A DNA stretch of 64,000 bases, from assembly GCA_947000775.1 (NCBI GenBank), contig CAMQGK010000442.1, positions 1 through 64,000 of the forward strand, read 5' to 3'. Positions 10,217-24,110 of the stretch are shown one piece after another. The notes under the pieces are model-generated. The model ran no database searches. It was not told where the DNA came from and saw only the letters and a list, made by a program, of their open reading frames with translations. The stretch's first letter is position 1. The number at the start of each line of letters is the position of its first letter. This DNA comes from Pterois miles. Taxonomy: Eukaryota > Chordata > Actinopteri > Perciformes > Scorpaenidae. A program made the position numbers and the translations under genes.

Positions 10217-13200
10217 TTGTCACTTTCATGTAAAAGCCAGGTTTTGGTCTGTAAACTGACCTCCAGTGGAGAAATCCACTATATCTGCTTAGTTTCATGT
10301 AAAAGCTGTGTTTCCAGCATTAAACAGGCCTCTAGTGTTGTAAACTACATTCTGTGTTCACTTTTGTGTAAAAGCTACGTTTACACCATCAAACAGGCCT
10401 CCCGTGATGAAAACTTCATTCTGCTGTCACTTTCATGTAAAAGGAACGTTTGCAGCATTAAACAGGCCTCCCGTGATGAAAATTACATTATATGCTTACT
10501 TTCATGTAAAAGGAACGTTACCAGCATTAAACAGGCCTCCCATGATGAAAACTACATTCTGCTGTCACTTTCATGTAAAAGGAACGTTTCCAGCATTAAA
10601 CAGGCCTCCCGTGATGAAAACTACATTCTGTTGTCACTTTCATGTAAAAGCCATGTTTTGGTCTGTAAACTGACCTCCCGTGGAGAAATCCACATTATCT
10701 GCTTAGTTTCATGTAAAAGCTATGTTTCCAGCATTAAACAGTGCTCTAGTGTTGAAAACTACATTCTGTGCTTACTTTCATGTAAAAGCTATGTTTCCAG
10801 CATTAAACAGTTCTCTTGTGTTGAAAACTACATTCTGTGCTTACTTTCATGTGAAAGCTACGTTTACACCATCAAACAGGCCTCCCGTGACGAAATCCAC
10901 ATTATATGCTTACTTTCAAGTAAAAGCTACGTTTACACTATCAAACAGGCATCCCATGATGAAAACTACATTCTTCTGTCACTTTCATGTAAAAGGAACG
11001 TTTCCAGCATTAAACAGGCCTCCCGTGATGAAAACTACATTCTGTTGTCACTTTCATGTAATAGCCAGGTTTTGGTCTGTAAACTGACCTCCCGTGGAGA
11101 AATCCACATTATCTGTTTAGTTTCATGTAAAAGCTATGTTTCCAGCATTAAACAGTGCTCCACTGTTGAAAACTACATTCTGTGCTTAATTTCATGTAAA
11201 AGCTATGTTTACAGCATTAAACAGTTCTCTTGTGTTGAAAACTACATTCTGTGCTTACTTTCATGTGAAAGCTACGTTTACACCATCAAACAGGCCTCGC
11301 GTGATGAAAACTTCATTCTGCTGTCACTTTCATGTAAAAGCTATGTTTATAGCATTAAACAGATCTCTTGTGTTGAAAACTACATTCTGTGCTGACTTTC
11401 ATGTAAAAGCTACGTTTACACTATCAAACAGGGCTCCCGTGATGAAAACTACATTCTGCTGTCACTTTCATGGAAAAGCTACGTTTACACCATCAAACAG
11501 GCCTCCCGTGATGAAAACTTCATTCTGCTGTCACTTTCATGTAAAAGGAACGTTTACACCATCAAACAGGCCTCCCGTGATGAAAACTTCATTCTGCTGT
11601 CACTTTCATGTAAAAGGAACGTTTCTAGCATTGAACAGGCCTCCCGTGATGAAAACTACATTCTGTTGTCACTTTCATGTAAAAGCCAGGTTTTGGTCTG
11701 TAAACTGACCTCCCGTGGAGAAATCCACATTATCTGCTTAGTTTCATGTAAAAGCTATGTTTCCAGCATTAAACAGTGCTCTACTGTTGAAAACTACATT
11801 CTGTGCTTAATTTCATGTAAAAGCTATGTTTACGGCATTAAACAGTTCTCTTGTGTTGAAAACTACATTCTGTGCTTACTTTCATGTGAAAGCTACGTTT
11901 ACACCATCAAACAGGCCTCGCGTGACGAAATCCACATTATATGCTTACTTTCAAGTAAAAGCTACGTTTACACCATCAAACAGGCGTCCCGTGATAAAAA
12001 CTTCATTCTGCTGTCACTTTCATGTAAAAGGAACGTTTTCAGCATTAAACAGGCCTCCCGTGATGAAAACTACATTATATGATTACTTTCATGTAAAAGG
12101 AACGTTTCCAGCATTGAACAGGCCTCCCGTGATGAAAACTGCATTCTGTTGTCACTTTCATGTAAAAGCCAGGTTTTGGTCTGTAAACTGACCTCCAGTG
12201 GAGAAATCCACATTATCTGCTTAGTTTCATGTAAAAGCTATGTTTCCAGCATTAAACAGTGCTCTAGTGTTGAAAAATACATTCTGTGCTTACTTTCATG
12301 TAAAAGCTACATTTACACTATCAAACAGGCCTCCCGTGATGAAAACTACATTCTGCTGTCACTTTCATGGAAAAGCTACGTTTACACCATCAAACAGGCC
12401 TCCCGTAATGAAAACTTCATTCTGCTGTCACTTTCATGTACAAGGAACGTTTCCAGCATTAAACAGGCCTCCCGTGATGAAAACTACATTCTGTTGTCAC
12501 TTTCATGTAATAGCCAGGTTTTGGTCTGTAAACTGACCTCCCGTGGAGAAATCCACATTATCTGCTTAGTTTCATGTAAAAGCTATGTTTCCAGCATTAA
12601 ACAGTGCTCTAGTGTTGAAAACTACATTCTGTGCTTAATTTCATGTAAAAGCTATGTTTACAGCATTAAGCAGTGCTCTAGTGTTGAAAACTACATTCTG
12701 TGCTTACTTGCATGTGAAAGCTACGTTTACACCATCAAACAGGCCTCCAGTGACGAAATCCACATTATATGCTTACTTTCAAGTAAAAGTTACGTTTACA
12801 CCATCAAACAGGCCTCCCGTGATGAAAACTTCATTCTGCTGTCACTTTCATGTAAAAGGAACATTTGCAGCATTAAACAGGCCTGCCGTGATGAAAACTA
12901 CATTCTGTTGTCACTTTCATGAAAAAGCCAGGTTTTGGTCTGTTGACTGACCTCCAGTAGAGAAATCCACTATATCTGCTTAGTTTCATGTAAAAGCTAT
13001 GTTTCCAGCATTAAACAGTGCTCTAGTGTTGAAAACTACATTCTGTGCTTACTTTCATGTAAAAGCTATGTTTCCAGCATTAAACAGTTCTCTTGTGTTG
13101 AAAACTACATTCTGTGCTTACTTTCATGTGAAAGCTACATTTACACTATCAAACAGGCCTCCCGTGACGAAATCCACATTATATGCTTACTTTCAAGTAA

Positions 13201-16200
13201 AAGCTACGTTTACACTATCAAACAGGCCTCCCGTGATGAAAACTACATTCTGTTGTCACTTTCATGTAAAAGCCAGGTTTTGGTCTGTAAACTGACTTCC
13301 AGTGGAGAAATCCACTATATTTGCTTAGTTTCATGTAAAAGCTGTGTTTCCAGCATTAAACAGTGCTCTAGTGTTGAAAACTACATTCTGTGCTTAATTT
13401 CATGTAAACGCTATGTTTACAGCATTAAACAGTTCTCTTGTGTTGAAAACTACATTCTGTGCTTACTTTCATGTGAAAGCTACGTTTACACCATCAAACA
13501 GGCCTCGCGTGACGAAATCCACATTATATGCTTACTTTCAAGTAAAAGCTACGTTTACACCATCAAACAGGCGTCCCGTGATAAAAACTTCATTCTGCTG
13601 TCACTTTCATGTAAAAGGAACGTTTCCAGCATTAAACAGGCCTCCCGTGATGAAAACTACATTATATGATTACTTTCATGTAAAAGGAACGTTTCCAGCA
13701 TTAAACAGGCCTCCCGTGATGAAAACTACATTATATGATTACTTTCATGTAAAAGGAACGTTTCCAGCATTAAACAGGCCTCCCGTGATGAAAACTACAT
13801 TCTGTTGTCACTTTCATGTAAAAGCCAGGTTTTAGGCAGTAAACTGACCTCCTGTGATGAAGTCCACATGACCTACTTAGTTTCAAGTAAAAGCTATGTT
13901 TCCAGTATTAAACAGTGCTCTAGTGTTGAAAAATACATTCTGTGCTTACTTTCATGTAAAAGCTACGTTTACACTATCAAACAGGCCTCCCGTGATGAAA
14001 ACAACATTCTGCTGTCACTTTCATGGAAAAGCTACGTTTACACCATCAAACAGGCCTCCCGTGATGAAAACTACATTCTGTTGTCACTTTCATGTAAAAG
14101 GAACGTTTGCAGCATTAAACAGGCCTCCCGTGATGAAAATTACATTATATGCTTACTTTCATGTAAAAGCTACGTTTACACTATCAAAGAGGCCTCCCGT
14201 GATGAAAACTACATTCTGTTGTCACTTTCATGTAAAAGCCAGGTTTTGGTCTGTAAACTGACCTCCCGTGGAGAAATCCACATTATCTGCTTAGTTTCAT
14301 GTAAAAGCTATGTTTCCAGCATTAAACAGTGCTCTAGTGTTGAAAACTACATTCTGTGCTTACTTTCATGTAAAAGCTATGTTTCCAGCATTAAACAGTT
14401 CTCTTGTGTTGAAAACTACATTCTGTGCTTACTTTCATGTGAAAGCTAAGTTTACACCATCAAACAGGCCTCCCGTGATGAAATCCACATTATATGCTTA
14501 CTTTCAAGTAAAAGCTACGTTTACACTATCAAACAGGCATCTCATGATGAAAACTACATTCTTCTGTCACTTTCATGTAAAAGGAACGTTTCCAGCATTA
14601 AACAGGCCTCCCGTGATGAAAACTACATTCTGTTGTCACTTTCATGTAAAAGCCAGGTTTTGGTCTGTAAACTGACCTCCAGTGGAGAAATCCACTATAT
14701 CTGCTTAGTTTCATGTAAAAGCTGTGTTTCCAGCATTAAACAGGCCTCTAGTGTTGTAAACTACATTCTGTGTTCACTTTTGTGTAAAAGCTACGTTTAC
14801 ACCATCAAACAGGCCTCCCGTGATGAAAACTTCATTCTGCTGTCACTTTCATGTAAAAGGAACGTTTGCAGCATTAAACAGGCCTCCCGTGATGAAAATT
14901 ACATTATATGCTTACTTTCATGTAAAAGGAACGTTACCAGCATTAAACAGGCCTCCCATGATGAAAACTACATTCTGCTGTCACTTTCATGTAAAAGGAA
15001 CGTTTCCAGCATTAAACAGGCCTCCCGTGATGAAAACTACATTCTGTTGTCACTTTCATGTAAAAGCCAGGTTTTGGTCTGTAATCTGACCTCCCGTGGA
15101 GAAATCCACATTATCTGCTTAGTTTCATGTAAAAGCTATGTTTCCAGCATTAAACAGTGCTCTAGTGTTGAAAACTACATTCTGTGCTTACTTTCATGTA
15201 AAAGCTATGTTTCCTGCATTAAACAGTTCTCTTGTGTTGAAAACTACATTCTGTGCTTACTTTCATGTGAAAACTACGTTTACACCATCAAACAGGCCTC
15301 CCGTGACGAAATCCACATTATATGCTTACTTTCAAGTAAAAGCTACGTTTACACTATCAAACAGGCATCCCATGATGAAAACTACATTCTTCTGTCACTC
15401 TCATGTAAAAGGAACGTTTCCAGCATTAAACAGGCCTCCCGTGATGAAAACTACATTCTGTTGTCACTTTCATGTAATAGCCAGGTTTTGGTCTGTAAAC
15501 TGACCTCCCGTGGAGAAATCCACATTATCTGTTTAGTTTCATGTAAAAGCTATGTTTCCAGCATTAAACAGTGCTCCACTGTTGAAAACTACATTCTGTG
15601 CTTAATTTCATGTAAAAGCTATGTTTACAGCATTAAACAGTTCTCTTGTGTTGAAAACTACATTCTGTGCTTACTTTCATGTGAAAGCTACGTTTACACC
15701 ATCAAACAGGCCTCGCGTGATGAAAACTTCATTCTGCTGTCACTTTCATGTAAAAGCTATGTTTATAGCATTAAACAGATCTCTTGTGTTGAAAACTACA
15801 TTCTGTGCTGACTTTCATGTAAAAGCTACGTTTACACTATCAAACAGGGCTCCCGTGATGAAAACTACATTCTGCTGTCACTTTCATGGAAAAGCTACGT
15901 TTACACCATCAAACAGGCCTCCCGTGATGAAAACTTCATTCTGCTGTCACTTTCATGTAAAAGGAACGTTTACACCATCAAACAGGCCTCCCGTGATGAA
16001 AACTTCATTCTGCTGTCACTTTCATGTAAAAGGAACGTTTCTAGCATTGAACAGGCCTCCCGTGATGAAAACTACATTCTGTTGTCACTTTCATGTAAAA
16101 GCCAGGTTTTGGTCTGTAAACTGACCTCCCGTGGAGAAATCCACATTATCTGCTTAGTTTCATGTAAAAGCTATGTTTCCAGCATTAAACAGTGCTCTAC

Positions 16201-16815
16201 TGTTGAAAACTACATTCTGTGCTTAATTTCATGTAAAAGCTATGTTTACGGCATTAAACAGTTCTCTTGTGTTGAAAACTACATTCTGTGCTTACTTTCA
16301 TGTGAAAGCTACGTTTACACCATCAAACAGGCCTCGCGTGACGAAATCCACATTATATGCTTACTTTCAAGTAAAAGCTACGTTTACACCATCAAACAGG
16401 CGTCCCGTGATAAAAACTTCATTCTGCTGTCACTTTCATGTAAAAGGAACGTTTTCAGCATTAAACAGGCCTCCCGTGATGAAAACTACATTATATGATT
16501 ACTTTCATGTAAAAGGAACGTTTCCAGCATTGAACAGGCCTCCCGTGATGAAAACTGCATTCTGTTGTCACTTTCATGTAAAAGCCAGGTTTTGGTCTGT
16601 AAACTGACCTCCAGTGGAGAAATCCACATTATCTGCTTAGTTTCATGTAAAAGCTATGTTTCCAGCATTAAACAGTGCTCTAGTGTTGAAAAATACATTC
16701 TGTGCTTACTTTCATGTAAAAGCTACATTTACACTATCAAACAGGCCTCCCGTGATGAAAACTACATTCTGCTGTCACTTTCATGGAAAAGCTACGTTTA
16801 CACCATCAAACAGGC
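10217..16815 (+). repeat. Block of about 2.2 kb repeated at a 4,416-bp (64-monomer) displacement
   Basis: 10,217-12,400 matches 14,633-16,815. Landmarks at 10,404, 10,722, 11,205, 11,666, 11,826, 12,149 and 12,240 recur exactly 4,416 bp later. About 2.2 kb of other array sequence lies between. The same block also occurs at about 2,560-4,480 (7,661 bp earlier), in copy II (31,976 on) and in copy III (52,197 on). Copies II and III each have it once in this neighbourhood, so the second block in copy I is an extra gain. Confidence 0.88.
13791..13928 (+). repeat. Rare divergent m6'-m1' monomer pair (copy I)
   Basis: The m6-like unit 13,791-13,859 reads CCAGGTTTTAGGCAGTAAAC instead of the usual GGTTTTGGTCTG form and ends in CCTCCTGTGATG. 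The following unit 13,860-13,928 has GTCCACATGACCTACTTAG, found in no ordinary monomer. The same pair recurs only at 33,320-33,457 and 62,789-62,926. It may be an older or separately evolved m6 lineage and is a good anchor for aligning super-copies. Confidence 0.88.
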
Positions 16816-18587
16816 CTCGCGTGACGAAATCCACATTATATGCTTACTTTCAAGTAAAAGCTACGTTTACACCATCAAACAGGCGTCCCGTGATAAAAAC
16901 TTCATTCTGCTGTCACTTTCATGTAAAAGGAACGTTACCAGCATTAAACAGGCCTCCCGTGATGAAAACTACATTATATGATTACTTTCATGTAAAAGGA
17001 ACGTTTCCAGCATTAAACAGGCCTCCCGTGATGAAAACTACATTCTGTTGTCACTTTCATGTAAAAGCCAGGTTTTGGTCTGTAAACTGACCTCCAGTGG
17101 AGAAATCCACATTATCTGCTTAGTTTCATGTAAAAGCCTTCTTTCCAGCATTAAACAGTGCTCTTGTGTTGAAAACTACATTCTGTGCTTACTTGCATGT
17201 GAAAGCTACGTTTACACCATCAAACAGGCCTCCCGTGACGAAATCCACATTATATGCTTACTTTCAAGTAAAAGCTACGTTTACACCATCAAACAGGCCT
17301 CCGGTGATGAAAACTACATTCTGTTGTCACTTTCATGTAAAAGCCAGGTTTTGGTCTGTAAACTGACCTCCAGTGGAGAAATCCACATTATCTGCTTAGT
17401 TTCATGTAAAAGCTATGTTTCCAGCATTAAACAGTGCTCTAGTGTTGAAAACTACATTCTGTGCTTACTTTCAAGTAAAAGCTACGTTTACACCATCAAA
17501 CAGGCCTCCCGTGATGAAAACTTCATTCTGCTGTCACTTTCATGTAAAAGGAACGTTTGCAGCATTAAACAGGCCTCCCCTGATGAAAACTACATTCTTC
17601 TGTCACTTTCATGTAAAAGGAACGTTTCCAGCATTAAACAGGCCTCCCGTGATGAAAACTACATTCTGTTGTCACTTTCATGTAAAAGGAACGTTTCCAG
17701 CATTAAACAGGCCTCCCGTGATGAAAACTACATTCTGTTGTCACTTTCATGTAAAAGCCAGGTTTTGGTCTGTAAACTGACCTCCCGTGGAGAAATCCAC
17801 ATTATCTGCTTAGTTTCATGTAAAAGCTATGTTTCCAGCATTAAACAGTGCTCTACTGTTGAAAACTACATTCTGTGCTTAATTTCATGTAAAAGCTATG
17901 TTTACAGCATTAAACAGGCCTCGCGTGACGAAATCCACATTATATGCTTACTTTCAAGTAAAAGCTACGTTTACACCATCAAACAGGCGTCCTGTGATGA
18001 AAACTTCATTCTGCTGTCACTTTCATGTAAAAGGAGCGTTTCCAGCATTAAACAGGTCTCCCGTGATGAAAACTACATTATATGATTACTTTCATGTAAA
18101 AGGAACGTTTCCAGCATTAAACAGGCCTCCCGTGATGAAAACTACATTCTGTTGTCACTTTCATGTAAAAGCCAGGTTTTGGTCTGTAAACTGACCTCCA
18201 GTGGAGAAATCCACATTATCTGCTTAGTTTCATGTAAAAGCTATGTTTCCAGCATTAAACAGTGCTCTTGTGTTGAAAAATACATTCTGTGCTTACTTGC
18301 ATGTGAAAGCTACGTTTAAACCATCAAACAGGCATCCCATGATGAAAACTACATTCTTCTGTCACTTTCATGTAAAAGGAACATTTCCAGCATTAAACAG
18401 GCCTCCCGTGATGAAAACTACATTATATGATTACTTTCATGTAAAAGGAACGTTTCCAGCATTAAACAGGCCTCCCGTGATGAAAACTACATTCTGTTGT
18501 CACTTTCAGGTAAAAGCCAGGTTTTGGTCTGTAAACTGACCTCCAGTGGAGAAATCCACATTATCTGCTTAGTTTCATGTAAAAGCT

Positions 18588-21389
18588 ATGTTTCCAGCAT
18601 TAAACAGTGCTCTTGTGTTGAAAACTACATTCTGTGCTTACTTGCATGTGAAAGCTACGTTTACACCATCAAACAGGCCTCCCGTGATGAAAACTTCATT
18701 CTGCTGTCACTTTCATGTAAAAGGAACGTTTGCAGCATTAAACAGGCCTCCCGTGATGAAAACTACATTATATGCTTACTTTCATGTAAAAGGAACGTTT
18801 CCAGCATTAAACAGGCCTCGCATGATGAAAACTACATTCTGCTGTCACTTTCATGTAAAAGGAACGTTTCCAGCATTTAAACAGGCCTCCCGTGATGAAA
18901 ACTACATTTTGTTGTCACTTTCATGTAAAAGCCAGGTTTTGGTCTGTAGACTGACCTCCAGTGGAGAAATCCACATTATCTGCTTATTTTCATGTAAAAG
19001 CTATGTTTCCAGCATTAAACAGTGCTCTAGTGTTGAAAACTACATTCTGTGCTTACTTTCATGTAAAAGCTACGTTTACACTATCAAACAGGCCTCCCAT
19101 GATAAAAAGTACATTCTGCTGTCACTTTCATGTAAAAGGAACGTTTCCAGCATTAAACAGGCCTCCCGTGATGAAAACTACGTTCTGCCGTCACTTTCAT
19201 GGAAAAGCTACGTTTACACCATCAAACAGGCCTCCCGTGATGAAAACTTCATTCTGCTGTCACTTTCATGTAAAAGGAACGTTTCCAGCATTAAACAGGC
19301 CTCCCGTGATGAAAACTACATTCTGTTGTCACTTTCATGTAAAAGCTATGTTTCCAGCATTAAACAGTGCTCTAGTGTTGAAAACTACATTCTGTGCTTA
19401 CTTTCATGTGAAAGCTACGTTTACACCATCAAACAGGCCTCCTGTGATGAAAACTTCATTCTGCTGTCACTTTCATGTAAAAGGAACGTTTGCAGCATTA
19501 AACAGGCCTCCCGTGATAAAAACTACATTCTGTTGTCACTTTCATGTAAAAGCCAGGTTTTGGTCTGTAAACTGACCTCCCGTGGAGAAATCCACATTAT
19601 ATGCTTACTTTCAAGTAAAAGCTACGTTTACACCATCAAACAAGCCTCCCGTGATGAAAACTTCATTCTGCTGTCACTTTCATGTAAAAGGAACGTTTGC
19701 AGCATTAAACAGGCCTCCCGTGATGAAAACTACATTATATGCTTACTTTCATGTAAAAGGAACGTTTCCAGCATTAAACAGGCCTCCCGTGATGAAAACT
19801 ACATTCTGTTGTCACTTTCATGTAAAAGCCAGGTTTTGGTCTGTAGACTGACCTCCAGTGGAGAAATCCACATTATCTGCTTATTTTCATGTAAAATCTA
19901 TGTTTCCAGCATTAAACAGTGCTCTAGTGTTGAAAACTACATTCTGTGCTTACTTTCATGTAAAAGCTACGTTTACACTATCAAACAGGCCTCCCATGAT
20001 GAAAACTACATTCTGCTGTCACTTTCATGTAAAAGGAACGTTTCCAGCATTAAACAGGCCTCCCGTGATGAAAACTACATTCTGTTGTCACTTTCATGTA
20101 ATAGCCAGGTTTTGGTCTGTAAACTGACCTCCCGTGGAGAAATCCACATTATCTGCTTAGTTTCATGTAAAAGCTATGTTTCCAGCATTAAACAGTGCTC
20201 TAGTGTTGAAAACTACATTCTGTGCTTACTTTCATGTAAAAGCTATGTTTCCAGCATTAAACAGTTCTCTTGTGTTGAAAACTACATTCTGTGCTTACTT
20301 TCATGTGAAAGCTACGTTTACACCATCAAACAGGCCTCGCGTGATGAAATCCACATTATATGCTTACTTTCAAGTAAAAGCTACGTTTACACCATCAAAC
20401 AGGCCTCCCGTGATGAAAACTTCATTCTGCTGTCACTTTCATGTAAAAGGAACATTTCCAGCATTAAACAGGCCTCCCGTAATGAAAACTACATTATATG
20501 CTTACTTTCATGTAAAAGGAACGTTTCCAGCATTAAACAGGCCTCCCGTGATGAAAACTACATTCTGTTGTCACTTTCATGTAAAAGCCAGGTTTTGGTC
20601 TGTAGACTGACCTCCAGTGGAGAAATCCACATTATCTGCTTATTTTCATGTAAAATCTATGTTTCCAGCATTAAACAGTGCTCTAGTGTTGAAAACTACA
20701 TTCTGTGCTTACTTTCATGTAAAAGCTACGTTTACACTATCAAACAGGCCTCCCATGATGAAAACTACATTCTGCTGTCACTTTCATGTAAAAGGAACGT
20801 TTCCAGCATTAAACAGGCCTCCCGTGATGAAAACTACATTCTGTTGTCACTTTCATGTAAAAGCCAGGTTTTGGTCTGTAAACTGACCTCCCGTGGAGAA
20901 ATCCACATTATCTGCTTAGTTTCATGTAAAAGCTATGTTTCCAGCATTAAACAGTGCTCTAGTGTTGAAAAATACATTCTGTGCTTACTTTCATGTAAAA
21001 GCTACGTTTACACTATCAAACAGGCCTCCCGTGATGAAAACTACATTCTGCTGTTACTTTCATGTAAAAGGAACGTTTCCAGCATTAAACAGGCCTCCCG
21101 TGATGAAAACTACATTCTGTTGTCACTTTCATGTAAAAGCCAGGTTTTGGTCTGTAAACTGACCTCCTGTGGAGAAATCCACATTATCTGCTTAGTTTCA
21201 TGGAAAAGCTATGTTTCCAGCATTAAACAGTGCTCTAGTGTTGAAAACTACATTCTGTGCTTACTTTCATGTGAAAGCTACGTTTACACTATCAAACAGG
21301 CCTCCCGTGATGAAAACTTCATTCTGCTGTCACTTTCATGTAAAAGGAACGTTTCCAGCATTAAACTGGCCTCCCGTGATGAAAACTAA
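18588..21389 (+). other. Longest open frame (933 codons), judged not to be a gene
   Basis: The frame starts at an ATG inside an m1 monomer (TATGTTTCC) that also occurs at every other m1. It first reads the array in the frame that gives TTFCCHFHVKGTFPALNRPP, then crosses the single-T insertion at 18,875 and continues in the other open frame (SLSCKRNVSSIKQASRDEN). It ends at ACTAAATTATATG near 21,387. A product that switches between two unrelated 23-residue repeats at an indel is hard to reconcile with selection for protein. No signal peptide, membrane segment or catalytic motif is visible. The repeat is rich in Lys, Ser and Cys only because of its base composition. Confidence 0.85.
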
Positions 21390-23640
21390 ATTATATGATT
21401 ACTTTCATGTAAAAGGAACGTTTCCAGCATTAAACAGGCCTCCCGTGATGAAAACTACATTCTGTTGTCACTTTCATGTAAAAGCCAGGTTTTGGTCTGT
21501 AAACTGACCTCCAGTGGAGAAATCCACATTATCTGCTTAGTTTCATGTAAAAGCTATGTTTCCAGCATTAAACAGTGCTCTAGTGTTGAAAAATACATTC
21601 TGTGCTTACTTTCATGTAAAAGCTACGTTCACACTATCAAACAGGCCTCCCGTGACGAAATCCACATTATATGCTTACTTTCAAGTAAAAGCTACGTTTA
21701 CACTATCAAACAGGCCTCCCATGATGAAAACTACATTCTTCTGTCACTTTCATGTAAAAGGAACATTTCCAGCATTAAACAGGCCTCCCGTGATGAAAAC
21801 TACATTCTGTTGTCACTTTCATGTAATAGCCAGGTTTTGGTCTGTAAACTGACCTCCCGTGGAGAAATCCACATTATCTGCTTAGTTTCATGTAAAAGCT
21901 ATGTTTCCAGCATTAAACAGTGCTCTAGTGTTGAAAACTACATTCTGTGCTTACTTTCATGTAAAAGCTATGTTTCCAGCATTAAACAGTTCTCTTGTGT
22001 TGAAAACTACATTCTGTGCTTACTTTCATGTGAAAGCTACGTTTACACCATCAAACAGGTCTCGCGTGATGAAATCCACATTATATGCTTACTTTCAAGT
22101 AAAAGCTACGTTTACACCATCAAACAGGCCTCCCGTGATGAAAACTTCATTCTGCTGTCACTTTCATGTAAAAGGAACGTTTCCAGCATTAAACAGGCCT
22201 CCCGTGATGAAAACTACATTATATGCTTACTTTCATGTAAAAGGAACGTTTCCAGCATTAAACAGGCCTCCCGTGATGAAAACTACATTCTGTTGTCACT
22301 TTCATGTAAAAGCCAGGTTTTGGTCTGTAGACTGACCTCCAGTGGAGAAATCCACATTATCTGCTTATTTTCATGTAAAATCTATGTTTCCAGCATTAAA
22401 CAGTGCTCTAGTGTTGAAAACTACATTCTGTGCTTACTTTCATGTAAAAGCTACGTTTACACTATCAAACAGGCCTCCCATGATGAAAACTACATTCTGC
22501 TGTCACTTTCATGTAAAAGGAACGTTTCCAGCATTAAACAGGCCTCCCGTGATGAAAACTACATTCTGTTGTCACTTTCATGTAAAAGCCAGGTTTTGGT
22601 CTGTAAACTGACCTCCCGTGGAGAAATCCACATTATCTGCTTAGTTTCATGTAAAAGCTATGTTTCCAGCATTAAACAGTGCTCTAGTGTTGAAAAATAC
22701 ATTCTGTGCTTACTTTCATGTAAAAGCTAAGTTTACACTATCAAACAGGCCTCCCGTGATGAAAACTACATTCTGCTGTTACTTTCATGTAAAAGGAACG
22801 TTTCCAGCATTAAACAGGCCTCCCGTGATGAAAACTACATTCTGTTGTCACTTTCATGTAAAAGCCAGGTTTTGGTCTGTAAACTGAACTCCTGTGGAGA
22901 AATCCACATTATCTGCTTAGTTTCATGTAAAAGCTATGTTTCCAGCATTAAACAGTGCTCTAGTGTTGAAAACTACATTCTGTGCTTACTTTCATGTGAA
23001 AGCTACGTTTACACTATCAAACAGGCCTCCCGTGATGAAAACTTCATTCTGCTGTCACTTTCATGTAAAAGGAACGTTTCCAGCATTAAAAAGGCCTCCC
23101 GTGATGAAAACTAAATTATATGATTACTTTCATGTTAAAGGAACGTTTCCAGCATTAAACAGGCCTCCCGTGATGAAAACTACATTCTGTTGTCACTTTC
23201 ATGTAAAAGCCAGGTTTTGGTCTGTAAACTGACCTCCAGTGGAGAAATCCACATTATCTGCTTAGTTTCATGTAAAAGCTATGTTTCCAGCATTAAACAG
23301 TGCTCTAGTGTTGAAAAATACATTCTGTGCTTACTTTCATGTAAAAGCTACGTTCACACTATCAAACAGGCCTCCCGTGACGAAATCCACATTATATGCT
23401 TACTTTCAAGTAAAAGCTACGTTTACACTATCAAACAGGCCTCCCATGATGAAAACTACATTCTTCTGTCACTTTCATGTAAAAGGAACGTTTCCAGCAT
23501 TAAACAGGCCTCCCGTGATGAAAACTACATTCTGTTGTCACTTTCATGTAATAGCCAGGTTTTGGTCTGTAAACTGACCTCCCGTGGAGAAATCCACATT
23601 ATCTGCTTAGTTTCATGTAAAAGCTATGTTTCCAGCATTA
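19950..23640 (+). repeat. 1,725-bp (25-monomer) tandem duplication in copy I
   Basis: Landmarks at 20,176, 20,617, 20,935, 21,211, 21,465 and 21,556 recur at 21,901, 22,342, 22,660, 22,936, 23,190 and 23,281, each displaced by 1,725 bp (25 x 69). A further partial copy of the leading segment sits at 24,156-24,690 (2,346 bp, 34 monomers, after 21,901). Both halves share ACTAAATTATATG near 21,387 and 23,113. Copy III has only one equivalent (59.6-61.2 kb), so copy I expanded here. Confidence 0.86.
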
Positions 23641-23859
23641 AACAGTGCTCTAGTGTTGAAAACCACATTCTGTGCTTACATTCATGTAAAAGCTACGTTT
23701 ACACTATCAAACAGGCCTCCCGTGATGACAACTACATTATATGCTAACTTTCATGTAAAAGGAACGTTTCCAGCATTAAACAGGCCTCCCGTGATGAAAA
23801 CTACATTCTGTTGTCACTTTCATGTAAAAGCCAGGTTTTGGTCTGTAAACTGACCTCCC

Positions 23860-24110
23860 GTGGAGAAATCGACATTATCTGCTTAGTTTCATGTAAAAGC
23901 TATGTTTCCAGCATTAAACAGTGCTCTAGATTTGAAAACTACATTCTGTGCTTACTTTCATATAAAAGCTATGTTTCCAGCATTAAACAGTTCTCTTGTG
24001 TTGAAAACTACATTCTGTGCTTACTTTCATGTGAAAGCTACGTTTACACCATCAAATAGGCCTCCCGTGACGAAATCCACATAATATGCTTACTTTCAAG
24101 TAAAAGCTAC
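23860..24110 (+). repeat. XbaI-marked variant block (AAATCGACATT ... TCTAGA)
   Basis: A cluster of otherwise rare variants travels together: AAATCGACATTATC (23,867), TCTAGATTTG (TCTAGA at 23,925-23,930), TCATATAAAAGC (near 23,959), ATCAAATAGG (near 24,051, a stop in the long frame) and CACATAATATGC (near 24,078). The block recurs at about 39,180-39,430 and, shortened by one monomer and without TCATATAAAAGC, at about 42,905-43,075 (TCTAGA at 39,245 and 42,973). I do not see it in copy III. Confidence 0.85.

Noticed and set aside
18588..21389. Programmed frameshift joining two repeat domains at 18,875
   Set aside because: The change is a plain one-base insertion shared by seven loci. There is no dedicated slippery site or downstream structure, and neither frame shows evidence of coding.
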